DNA from: Arthrobacter_N sp051262515
GTDB lineage: Bacteria > Actinomycetota > Actinomycetes > Actinomycetales > Micrococcaceae
Length of the DNA stretch: 64,000 nt
Assembly (NCBI RefSeq): GCF_051262515.1
Contig: NZ_JBIMER010000003.1
Location: 281,839 to 345,838 of the forward strand
Direction: 5' to 3'
How positions within the stretch are numbered: position 1 is the first letter of the stretch; each line of letters opens with the position of its first letter. This document shows positions 32,464 to 38,648 of the stretch, piece by piece. The notes beneath the pieces are model-generated. The model saw only the letters and a program-made list of their open reading frames with translations. It ran no database searches and had not been told where the DNA came from. The position numbers and the translations under genes are program-made.

Positions 32464-33008
32464 CTAGAGCCTTTGGAGGAGTTCCTTCCACACGGCGCGC
32501 CAGTGCGCCACGGCGACGGACGAGTCCAGCTTGGTGTGGTTGATGCCCAGTCGCGACTTGCCGTTCCCGATGGCACGGATATCCAGGCTGACGCGGCTTC
32601 CGTCGGCAAGGGGAACCCGCCAGTATCGCCACTTTTCCGTGGAGCTCGGTGTCGGTGGCCGCACCATCGGGACACCCCCGAATTCGGTGAGGCCATCCAC
32701 CAAGGACCGCCACGCGGCGTTGGCTTCGTCCAGGGTTCGCGGATAGGTCTTGGAGACTCCCACTTGGAAATCGCCATTGCAGCACCGTCCGGGCTCACGC
32801 CTGGCGATCTCCTGCTCGTACGCTACGGCGACGCCCTGCGCCCACCATCCAGCGTTGCCCTCGCGGCCCTCCAGGAGGCGGTGGGCGCTGGCTTCGAGTT
32901 CCGCGTGGGTCAGTTCCCTTCCGCCCCACGCTTCCAGGTGCTCCACCCAAGCGGCCACTCGATCCCCGTGCCGTGTTCGATGGCCGCGGTATTGGTTGGC
33001 TTCGTCAT
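32464..33008 (-). pseudogene. DUF4287-like gene with a single-base frameshift near the N-terminus
   Basis: The frame from 32955 to 32464 encodes a conserved actinobacterial segment (WVEHLEAWGGRELTHAEL, GWWAQGVAVAYEQEI, FQVGVSKTYPRTLDEA, an SRPBCC-like C-terminal part). The expected N-terminus, MTKPTNTAAIEHGTGIEW, is in another frame and begins at an ATG at 33008 that has TAGGAT exactly six bases upstream. Restoring one G in the run at about 32955 joins the two as IEWAAWVEHLEAW. As written, translation from 33008 ends after 32 residues. This is either a real frameshift mutation or a homopolymer sequencing error. An internal GTG at 32958 could give a shortened product. Confidence 0.7.
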
Positions 33009-33014
33009 AAAACC

Positions 33015-33020
33015 ATCCTA
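33015..33020 (-). promoter_or_regulatory. -10 hexamer TAGGAT, leaderless spacing to the frameshifted gene
   Basis: TAGGAT, then six bases, then ATG at 33008; this supports 33008 as the original start. Confidence 0.45.
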
Positions 33021-33068
33021 TGTACGATTTCGCCGGGTCGACAGCACAAGGCGTCGACCCGGACCAAG

Positions 33069-33142
33069 TGCCCCCGGCGCGACTCGAACGCGCGACCGGC
33101 AGATTAGAAGGCTGCTGCTCTATCCAGCTGAGCTACGGAGGC
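33069..33142 (-). tRNA. tRNA-Arg (anticodon UCU)
   Basis: On the minus strand, acceptor arms GCCTCCG/CGGGGGC, D-arm TAGCTCAGCTGGATAGAG, anticodon loop CTTCTAA (TCT) and T-arm CGCGCGTTCGAGTCGCGC are present. CCA is not encoded. One pair at the base of the anticodon loop (C-T) is mismatched. Confidence 0.92.
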
Positions 33143-33347
33143 GTGCGCCGCCATGGCGCGCATCCATTCTAAGCATGCGGCGGGGGCAGCTGCCGACGCC
33201 ACACTCCCTCCACCGGTGCGGCGGTGGGACGGGTTTCATCCGTTTGTCCACAAATCCCGGGGCCGGTCTGTGGAATGTCCCTCGCCTTGCCAAGAATTGG
33301 GGGGAAGGCGGCACCGCCTTCGCAGCTCGTCAACGATGGAGGACACG

Positions 33348-33899
33348 ATGAAGGAACGCATAACCGTGAGCGGATTCGTCGCCACTGAACCCGAACAGGC
33401 AGTGGCCAACGAGAGGATGATGGTCTCGACTTTCCGGATCGGTACCACGGAGCGGATCCGCGATTGGGAGAGTGGCGCGTGGCGGGACGGCCACACCAAC
33501 TGGTTCACCGTCAAGGCATTTCGCGATTTGGCGCGGAATGTCCTCGCCTGTGTCCATCAGGGGGAGCCCGTGGTCGTGACGGGCAATCTGAAGGTCAAGA
33601 AATGGAGACGCGAGGACGGCACCAACTTCACGTTCGTCGAGCTGGAGGCCGACGCTATCGGCCACGACCTCGCGTGGGGAACCACCAAGCTGATCCGAAC
33701 CCGATTCCCTCGGCAGCAGGCGCCGGACGACGGTCCCACCGCGGGCGAGCCGACCGACGGCGCCGGCGGCGAGTTGCTCGATCCGGAGACGGGAGAACTC
33801 GTCTCCGCGGGACCCGGGTCCCCATCGACCGTCGAATCGGACGAGACGTGGAAGGGCGGGGACGACCCGGTAACCGAGGAGGAGGGGCAGGCGGCCTGA
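33348..33899 (+). CDS. Single-stranded DNA-binding protein paralogue (SSB)
   Basis: A 183-residue OB-fold SSB-like protein. TVSGFVATEPEQ opens the fold, and WFTVKAFRDLARNVLACVHQGEPVVVTGNLKVKKW is the diagnostic SSB strand region. The C-terminal part (from about residue 120) is acidic and disordered, but it lacks the usual terminal DDIPF-type peptide, ending EEEGQAA, so it may not recruit SSB-interacting proteins. This fits actinobacterial secondary SSBs used in competence or recombination rather than the essential SSB, which normally sits between rpsF and rpsR. The ATG at 33348 has GGAGGA upstream. Confidence 0.85.
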   Translation: MKERITVSGFVATEPEQAVANERMMVSTFRIGTTERIRDWESGAWRDGHTNWFTVKAFRDLARNVLACVHQGEPVVVTGNLKVKKWRREDGTNFTFVELEADAIGHDLAWGTTKLIRTRFPRQQAPDDGPTAGEPTDGAGGELLDPETGELVSAGPGSPSTVESDETWKGGDDPVTEEEGQAA

Positions 33900-34033
33900 A
33901 GTGCGTCCCGACCCGGCCGTGGCCGGGCCGCGCGAATCCCGCGGTCCGGCGGCGTGCGGTCGCCGCAGTCATCCCGTTGGAGTTCGGTGGGCGTCCGTGT
34001 ACCCGCGGATGTGGGGAATGGCGCCCCACCGAC

Positions 34034-34039
34034 TAGCCT
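34034..34039 (+). promoter_or_regulatory. -10 hexamer TAGCCT, leaderless spacing to ettA
   Basis: TAGCCT, then seven bases, then ATG at 34047; no ribosome site. Confidence 0.5.
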
Positions 34040-34046
34040 TGATTGC

Positions 34047-35729
34047 ATGGCGGAATTCATTTACACGATGACCAAGGCCCGCAAGGCCGTAGGCGACAAG
34101 GTCATCCTCGACGACGTAAGCATGTCCTTCTACCCGGGCGCCAAGATCGGTGTGGTCGGGCCGAACGGCGCGGGTAAGTCGACGATCCTCAAGATCATGG
34201 CCGGGTTGGACACCCCGTCGAACGGTGAGGCTCGGCTCAGCCCCGGATACACGGTGGGCATCCTGTTGCAGGAGCCACCGCTGAACGAGGACAAGACGGT
34301 CCTGGGCAACGTCCAGGAGGGTGTGGGGGAAATCTACGAAAAGATCACCCGCTTCAACCAGATCTCCGAGGAGATGTCCAGCCCGGACGCCGATTTCGAC
34401 GCCCTGCTCGAGGAGATGGGCAAGCTGCAGGAGGCCATCGACGCCGCCGACGCCTGGGACATCGACTCCCAGCTCGAACAGGCCATGGATGCCTTGCGCT
34501 GTCCGCCGGGCGACTCGGACGTGACCGTGCTCTCGGGCGGTGAGCGCCGCCGAGTCGCGTTGTGCAAGCTCCTGCTCCAGAAGCCGGACCTCCTGCTCCT
34601 CGACGAGCCGACCAACCACCTCGACGCCGAGTCGGTCCTCTGGCTCGAGCAGCACCTCACCGCGTACCCCGGTGCCGTCTTGGCCGTGACCCACGACCGG
34701 TACTTCCTGGACCACGTCGCGCAGTGGATCGCCGAGGTCGACCGCGGTCGCTTGATCCCCTATGAGGGCAACTACTCCACCTACCTGGAAAAGAAGCGCG
34801 AGCGCCTCGAAGTCCAAGGCAAGAAGGACCAGAAACTGGCCAAGCGCCTCTCCGAGGAGCTCGATTGGGTTCGCTCCAACTCCAAGGGGCGCCAGACCAA
34901 GTCAAAGGCACGTCTGTCCCGCTACGAGGAAATGGCCGCGGAAGCAGAGCGCACGCGCAAGCTCGACTTCGAGGAGATCCAGATACCGCCGGGACCGCGC
35001 CTGGGCAGCCAGGTCATCGAGGCCAACAAGATCCGGAAGGGCTACGGGGACCGCGTCCTGATCGAGGACCTTTCCTTCTCGCTGCCCCGCAACGGCATCG
35101 TCGGGGTCATCGGCCCCAACGGCGTCGGAAAGTCGACCCTCTTCAAGACGATCGTGGGAATGGAGGACCTCGACGATGGATCGCTGAAGGTCGGCGACAC
35201 CGTCAAGATCTCCTATGTCGACCAGAGCCGCGGCGGTATCGACCCGAACAAGAGCCTCTGGGAGGTCGTGTCGGAGGGGAACGACTTCATCCAGGTCGGC
35301 CAGGTCGAAATGCCTTCCCGCGCCTACGTCTCGGCCTTCGGTTTCAAGGGCCCGGACCAGCAGAAGAAGGCGGGGGTTCTCTCCGGTGGCGAGCGCAACC
35401 GCCTGAACCTGGCGTTGACCCTCAAGGAGGGCGGCAACCTGCTGCTCCTCGATGAGCCCACCAACGACCTGGACGTCGAGACGCTGTCCAGCCTGGAGAA
35501 CGCGTTGTTGGAGTTCCCCGGCTGTGCCGTCGTGGTCTCGCACGACCGCTGGTTCCTGGACCGGGTAGCGACGCACATCCTGTCGTATGAGGGCACCGAC
35601 GAAGACCCTGCGAACTGGTACTGGTTCGAGGGCAACTTCGAAGCCTATGAGGAGAACAAGATCGAGCGGCTCGGACCGGACGCGGCCAAGCCGCACCGTG
35701 TCACGCACCGCCGCCTCACGCGCGACTAG
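34047..35729 (+). CDS. ettA: Energy-dependent translational throttle A (EttA), ABC-F protein
   Basis: EttA is a soluble ABC-F ATPase that binds the ribosomal E site and gates entry into elongation according to the ATP/ADP ratio. The 560-residue protein has two ABC domains: Walker A GPNGAGKST and GPNGVGKST, signatures LSGGERRRV and LSGGERNRL, Walker B LLLLDEPTNHLD and LLLLDEPTNDLD. The charged linker between them (KKRERLEVQGKKDQKLAKR) is the P-site tRNA interaction motif. The N-terminus AEFIYTMTKARKAVGDK is diagnostic of EttA rather than other ABC-F groups. No membrane domain. Leaderless start at 34047, followed by a terminator. Confidence 0.96.
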   Translation: MAEFIYTMTKARKAVGDKVILDDVSMSFYPGAKIGVVGPNGAGKSTILKIMAGLDTPSNGEARLSPGYTVGILLQEPPLNEDKTVLGNVQEGVGEIYEKITRFNQISEEMSSPDADFDALLEEMGKLQEAIDAADAWDIDSQLEQAMDALRCPPGDSDVTVLSGGERRRVALCKLLLQKPDLLLLDEPTNHLDAESVLWLEQHLTAYPGAVLAVTHDRYFLDHVAQWIAEVDRGRLIPYEGNYSTYLEKKRERLEVQGKKDQKLAKRLSEELDWVRSNSKGRQTKSKARLSRYEEMAAEAERTRKLDFEEIQIPPGPRLGSQVIEANKIRKGYGDRVLIEDLSFSLPRNGIVGVIGPNGVGKSTLFKTIVGMEDLDDGSLKVGDTVKISYVDQSRGGIDPNKSLWEVVSEGNDFIQVGQVEMPSRAYVSAFGFKGPDQQKKAGVLSGGERNRLNLALTLKEGGNLLLLDEPTNDLDVETLSSLENALLEFPGCAVVVSHDRWFLDRVATHILSYEGTDEDPANWYWFEGNFEAYEENKIERLGPDAAKPHRVTHRRLTRD

Positions 35730-35752
35730 TCCTGGCCCGGCAGGGCGAGAAG

Positions 35753-35800
35753 CGGGAGCCGGCGGGACGTCCTCACGGACGGACCGCCGGCTCCCGTCGT
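35753..35800 (+). terminator. Terminator after ettA
   Basis: Perfect 13-bp arms (35753-35765 and 35784-35796) followed by TCGTTT; it also lies just past the convergent tesB stop. Confidence 0.75.
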
Positions 35801-35818
35801 TTGCGCCGCGGACCGGGC

Positions 35819-36709
35819 TCAGGCGTTCGGCGGCACCCGCACCATCCCTTCTTGTGCCACCGTTGCCACCAGCTGTCCCGAGCGGTCGTAGAACCGTCCC
35901 TCGCACAGCCCTCGGGCGCCCGAGGCACTGGGGCTCTCCTGCACGTAAAGCAGCCACTCGTCGACACGAACCGGCCGGTGCCACCACATCGCGTGGTCGA
36001 GGCTGGCGACGCTCATGCCTGGCGTGACCCATGGCAGCCCGTGACGCCGAAGCACCGACTCAAGCAGCGTGTAGTCGCTGCCGTATGCGAGGGCTGCTCG
36101 ATGGAGGGCTTGGTCGTCGGGCATGGCTCCGAACGTCTTCATCCAGACCGCGTTGGTTGGTGTTCGCTGTTCGCGGCCCTGCGGCGCCTCGATGTAGAGC
36201 GGGGCGTCCACGTAACGGATGTCAAAGGGTCGGTTGAACGCCCAATCACGCGCCACGGGATGGTCGAAGTGCCTGAGCAGGTCGGCGGTCGTGGGAAGGC
36301 TGTCCGGATCCGGCATGCCCTCGGGCATGGCGGACTGGTGCTCGAGGCCGTCGGACGGTTCCTGGAACGAGGCGATCATGGACAGTATGGGCTGGCCGTC
36401 CTGGTAGGCGTGGACGCGCCGCGCCGAGAACGAGCGTCCGTCGCGCAGCCGCTGAACGCCGAAGGTGATCGGCTTGAGCGCGTCGCCCGGACGCAGAAAA
36501 TACCCGTGCATCGAATGGATGGGCCGCCCAGCGTCAACCGTGCGGCTGGCTGCCACCACCGATTGTCCCAGGACCTGCCCGCCGAACACGCGTTGCCGGG
36601 GTTGATCGGGCGACCTGCCGATGAAGATGTCCTCGTCGGTGCGAGCCTCGGGGTCACCCGCCAGATCAAGCAAGTCCGTCAGTATGGCGGTGATGTCGCG
36701 ATCCGGCAC
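35819..36709 (-). CDS. tesB: Acyl-CoA thioesterase II (TesB)
   Basis: TesB hydrolyses acyl-CoAs to free fatty acid and CoA. The 296-residue protein consists of two hotdog domains. RVFGGQVLGQSVVAA and SMHGYFLRPGD mark the first domain, and SLDHAMWWHRP with RGLCEGRFYDRSGQLVATVAQEG marks the second, carrying the Asp and Gln of the known active site. The GTG at 36709 is chosen for its GAGGAGT ribosome site and because it begins just before the conserved part; open frame upstream has no such site. It is divergent from a hypothetical gene and converges on ettA. Confidence 0.93.
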   Translation of the reverse strand: MPDRDITAILTDLLDLAGDPEARTDEDIFIGRSPDQPRQRVFGGQVLGQSVVAASRTVDAGRPIHSMHGYFLRPGDALKPITFGVQRLRDGRSFSARRVHAYQDGQPILSMIASFQEPSDGLEHQSAMPEGMPDPDSLPTTADLLRHFDHPVARDWAFNRPFDIRYVDAPLYIEAPQGREQRTPTNAVWMKTFGAMPDDQALHRAALAYGSDYTLLESVLRRHGLPWVTPGMSVASLDHAMWWHRPVRVDEWLLYVQESPSASGARGLCEGRFYDRSGQLVATVAQEGMVRVPPNA

Positions 36710-36827
36710 GATTACTCCTCGGTAGGCAGGCTGTTCGCTCGACAGTATCCGCGCCACGGCATGCGCATCAACCGCAACGCGGGCCATGGGTGTGCCAACG
36801 GGGTGCCGCTAATGAAAGCATGGGGGA

Positions 36828-37487
36828 ATGCATACCGACTCGCTGACGCTTGCGGACCACGAATCAGTGGCCGACCTCCACACGTTCCTTTCCCGTGCTC
36901 GAACGCTCGGGGACGCGGAGGCCCGACTCCAGGCGACAGGAGATGCCTTGGCGGTCTACGTGCCCGTCCTGCACCCGGACAGCCTGGGCAGTGCGGTTCC
37001 AACCATCCTTGGTCTGCGCATCGCCCGACTGGAGGGACACCGCGCGGACGGGGTCGATGCCGTGTACAAGCTCGGCGCCCTAACGGACCGCCTGGCCCGC
37101 ATGGCCGGTGGCTCGGTGGAGCTTCAGCTGCCGCCCGCCGAGGCGCAGGCGGCGTGGGCGGGCGTGGCGCCACCACGCCAGGGATGGGTGAAGACCGAGC
37201 AATACGACGACGACGCGTTGCGTGCCGTAGCCAGCGAGGGCATGGGGGCGGTCGCCGCGGCGGTGCCGGACAACTCCGGTCTGCCGGTCGTCGCCACAGT
37301 GCGCAGCAGGATCTGGTCCAGCCCTTCGAACTTCGGCGACCTCCCCGCTGGTGCCGCGTTCGCCGCCGAACTGCTGGGATTCCTGCGGCCCGCGGGAAGC
37401 AGCCTCCTGTTTTCGAACGGCCGGTGGCGGCGCCTGAGCAGCGCGGGCGGACACGTCCTCGTGCGCGTGGCGGCGCAATTGGACTGA
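36828..37487 (+). CDS. Hypothetical actinobacterial protein
   Basis: A 219-residue soluble protein with no motif I recognise. The N-terminal half is helix-rich and acidic (DHESVADLHTFLSRARTLGDAEARL), and the C-terminal half is a mixed alpha/beta stretch with AGAAFAAELLGFLRPAG and SLLFSNGRWRRLSSAGGHVLVRVAA. No signal peptide, membrane segment or cysteine cluster is seen. Composition and codon use match the neighbours, so it is likely a real, vertically inherited gene. The ATG at 36828 is preceded at one base by GGGGGA, which is very close for a ribosome site. Divergent from tesB; converges on glbO. Function unknown. Confidence 0.65.
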   Translation: MHTDSLTLADHESVADLHTFLSRARTLGDAEARLQATGDALAVYVPVLHPDSLGSAVPTILGLRIARLEGHRADGVDAVYKLGALTDRLARMAGGSVELQLPPAEAQAAWAGVAPPRQGWVKTEQYDDDALRAVASEGMGAVAAAVPDNSGLPVVATVRSRIWSSPSNFGDLPAGAAFAAELLGFLRPAGSSLLFSNGRWRRLSSAGGHVLVRVAAQLD

Positions 37488-37531
37488 CGCAAAACGGGCT
37501 ACGCCCGGCAGCGCGTCAGTGCTTTCGCCAC

Positions 37532-38077
37532 CTAGTCCGGGGTGTTCTGCAGCGAATGCGCGGCGCGGTCGAAGTAGTCCCACAGCGTGGCCTCCTGCAG
37601 CGGGGGCAGCTCAAGGGAGTCCAAGGCGGCCCTCATGTGGCGCAGCCAGGTGTCGCGGGCCTTCGAATCGACCGCGTAGGGCATGTGGCGCATCCGCAAC
37701 CGGGGGTGGCCACGTCGTTCGCTGTAGGTGGTGGGTCCTCCCCAGTACTGCTCCAGGAAGAGCTGTAGCCTGACGGCGGCCGGACCCAAGTCCTCTTCCG
37801 GGTACATCGCACGGAACTCGGGATCGGCCGCGACGCCCGCATAGAACCGTTCGGTCAGCTTCCGGAATGTCTCCGAACCGCCGACCTGCGCATAGAACGA
37901 TCCGTCGTAGTCGGGGCTCTGGCCCTCTTCGCCAGTGCTCGGGCCTGCCGGCGCGTCAGATGTCGCTGGTCCACGCGGAACCAGTCGGGCCTGGGCGATC
38001 GGACGGCCGAGGCCGCTCGAGGGAAACAAGGGCCCCGCGACGGGGGACTGCGGTCCGGGCTGGGGGATGTTGTTCAA
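37532..38077 (-). CDS. glbO: Group II truncated haemoglobin (HbO/GlbO-like)
   Basis: Truncated haemoglobins bind haem and handle O2, NO or peroxide. The globin core starts at SFYAQVGGSETFRKLTERFYAGVA and has the group II landmarks YPEEDLGPAAVRLQLFLEQYWGGP and RGHPRLRMRHMPYAV, the latter with the proximal His. A Pro/Ser-rich N-terminal extension of about 55 residues precedes it. The TTG at 38077 is preferred because GGAAGGAAG lies directly upstream (181 residues); an ATG at 38116 (194 residues) is the alternative. The TTG overlaps the stop of a possible 12-codon leaderless upstream frame (38112-38074), suggesting unusual translational control. Confidence 0.88.
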   Translation of the reverse strand: MNNIPQPGPQSPVAGPLFPSSGLGRPIAQARLVPRGPATSDAPAGPSTGEEGQSPDYDGSFYAQVGGSETFRKLTERFYAGVAADPEFRAMYPEEDLGPAAVRLQLFLEQYWGGPTTYSERRGHPRLRMRHMPYAVDSKARDTWLRHMRAALDSLELPPLQEATLWDYFDRAAHSLQNTPD

Positions 38078-38112
38078 GGCTTCCTTCCCTGGGGTGGCGG
38101 TGGATATGCCAC
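38074..38112 (-). CDS. Candidate leaderless 12-codon upstream frame overlapping the glbO start
   Basis: TACGCT (38119-38124, minus) is followed by six bases and a GTG at 38112, the same geometry as the leaderless genes in this window. The frame encodes VAYPPPPQGRKP and ends in TGA, sharing TTGA with the glbO TTG start; its last codons contain the glbO ribosome site GGAAGGAAG. Three consecutive prolines plus one more could slow ribosomes. Seen in sequence; translation is inference. Confidence 0.35.
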   Translation of the reverse strand: MAYPPPPQGRKP

Positions 38113-38118
38113 CCATCC

Positions 38119-38124
38119 AGCGTA
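38119..38124 (-). promoter_or_regulatory. -10 hexamer TACGCT upstream of glbO
   Basis: Placed six bases before the GTG of the candidate leader frame and 42-47 bases before the glbO TTG. Confidence 0.4.
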
Positions 38125-38153
38125 CCGCGGTCCGCTTTCCCTCGTCCCGCCCG

Positions 38154-38636
38154 TCAGGCCGTGCTCGGGTCCACGGGGTGGTGGAGAACCGGGAAGTTCA
38201 CGCTGCGCGCAATGAAACAGACCGCATTCGCCTCCCCGTGCAGCGTATCTGCCAGTCCGCGCTGCGATTCGTCCGCCAGAACCACACGTGGCCGCAGCCG
38301 CGCTTCGGTGAATTCGCCGCTTCCGTCGCGGTTGAGCCGCATGGTGCCGATGGCGGCATCGCTGTAGCCCGTGACCACCACGCCGTTCTTCACGGCGATG
38401 TGGAGGTAGGAGAGCATGTGGCACTGGGCGAGGGCTGCCAGAAGCAGCTGCTCGGGGTTCCAGCGGTCCCGGTCGCCGTGGAACGTCGGGTCCGCTGTGC
38501 CGGCGAGATCCGGGAGGCCGTCCGCGGACACCACATGGTCGCGTCCGTAGGCACGGTATCCCGTGGTGCCTGCCTCGCGGGCGCCCGTCCAGATGACGTC
38601 GATGGCATAGGAGTGGAGGCCAAGGTTGGATTTCAT
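38154..38636 (-). CDS. OsmC-family peroxidase-like protein
   Basis: OsmC/Ohr proteins reduce organic hydroperoxides with two cysteines. The 160-residue product has both: LAALAQCHMLSYLH and EANAVCFIARSVNFPV. WNPEQLLLAALAQCH and the preceding FHGDRDRWNPE fit the OsmC-like (YhfA/OsmC) branch rather than Ohr, whose first motif differs. The ATG at 38636 is fixed by TAGGCT six bases upstream. That hexamer contains the pepN stop codon, so the promoter is embedded in the end of the upstream gene. Converges on nothing; followed by glbO on the same strand after about 80 bases. Confidence 0.88.
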   Translation of the reverse strand: MKSNLGLHSYAIDVIWTGAREAGTTGYRAYGRDHVVSADGLPDLAGTADPTFHGDRDRWNPEQLLLAALAQCHMLSYLHIAVKNGVVVTGYSDAAIGTMRLNRDGSGEFTEARLRPRVVLADESQRGLADTLHGEANAVCFIARSVNFPVLHHPVDPSTA

Positions 38637-38642
38637 GGCGCC

Positions 38643-38648
38643 AGCCTA
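38643..38648 (-). promoter_or_regulatory. -10 hexamer TAGGCT of the OsmC gene, overlapping the pepN stop
   Basis: The TAG of the hexamer is the pepN stop codon (38646-38648). Six bases separate it from the OsmC ATG. Confidence 0.5.
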
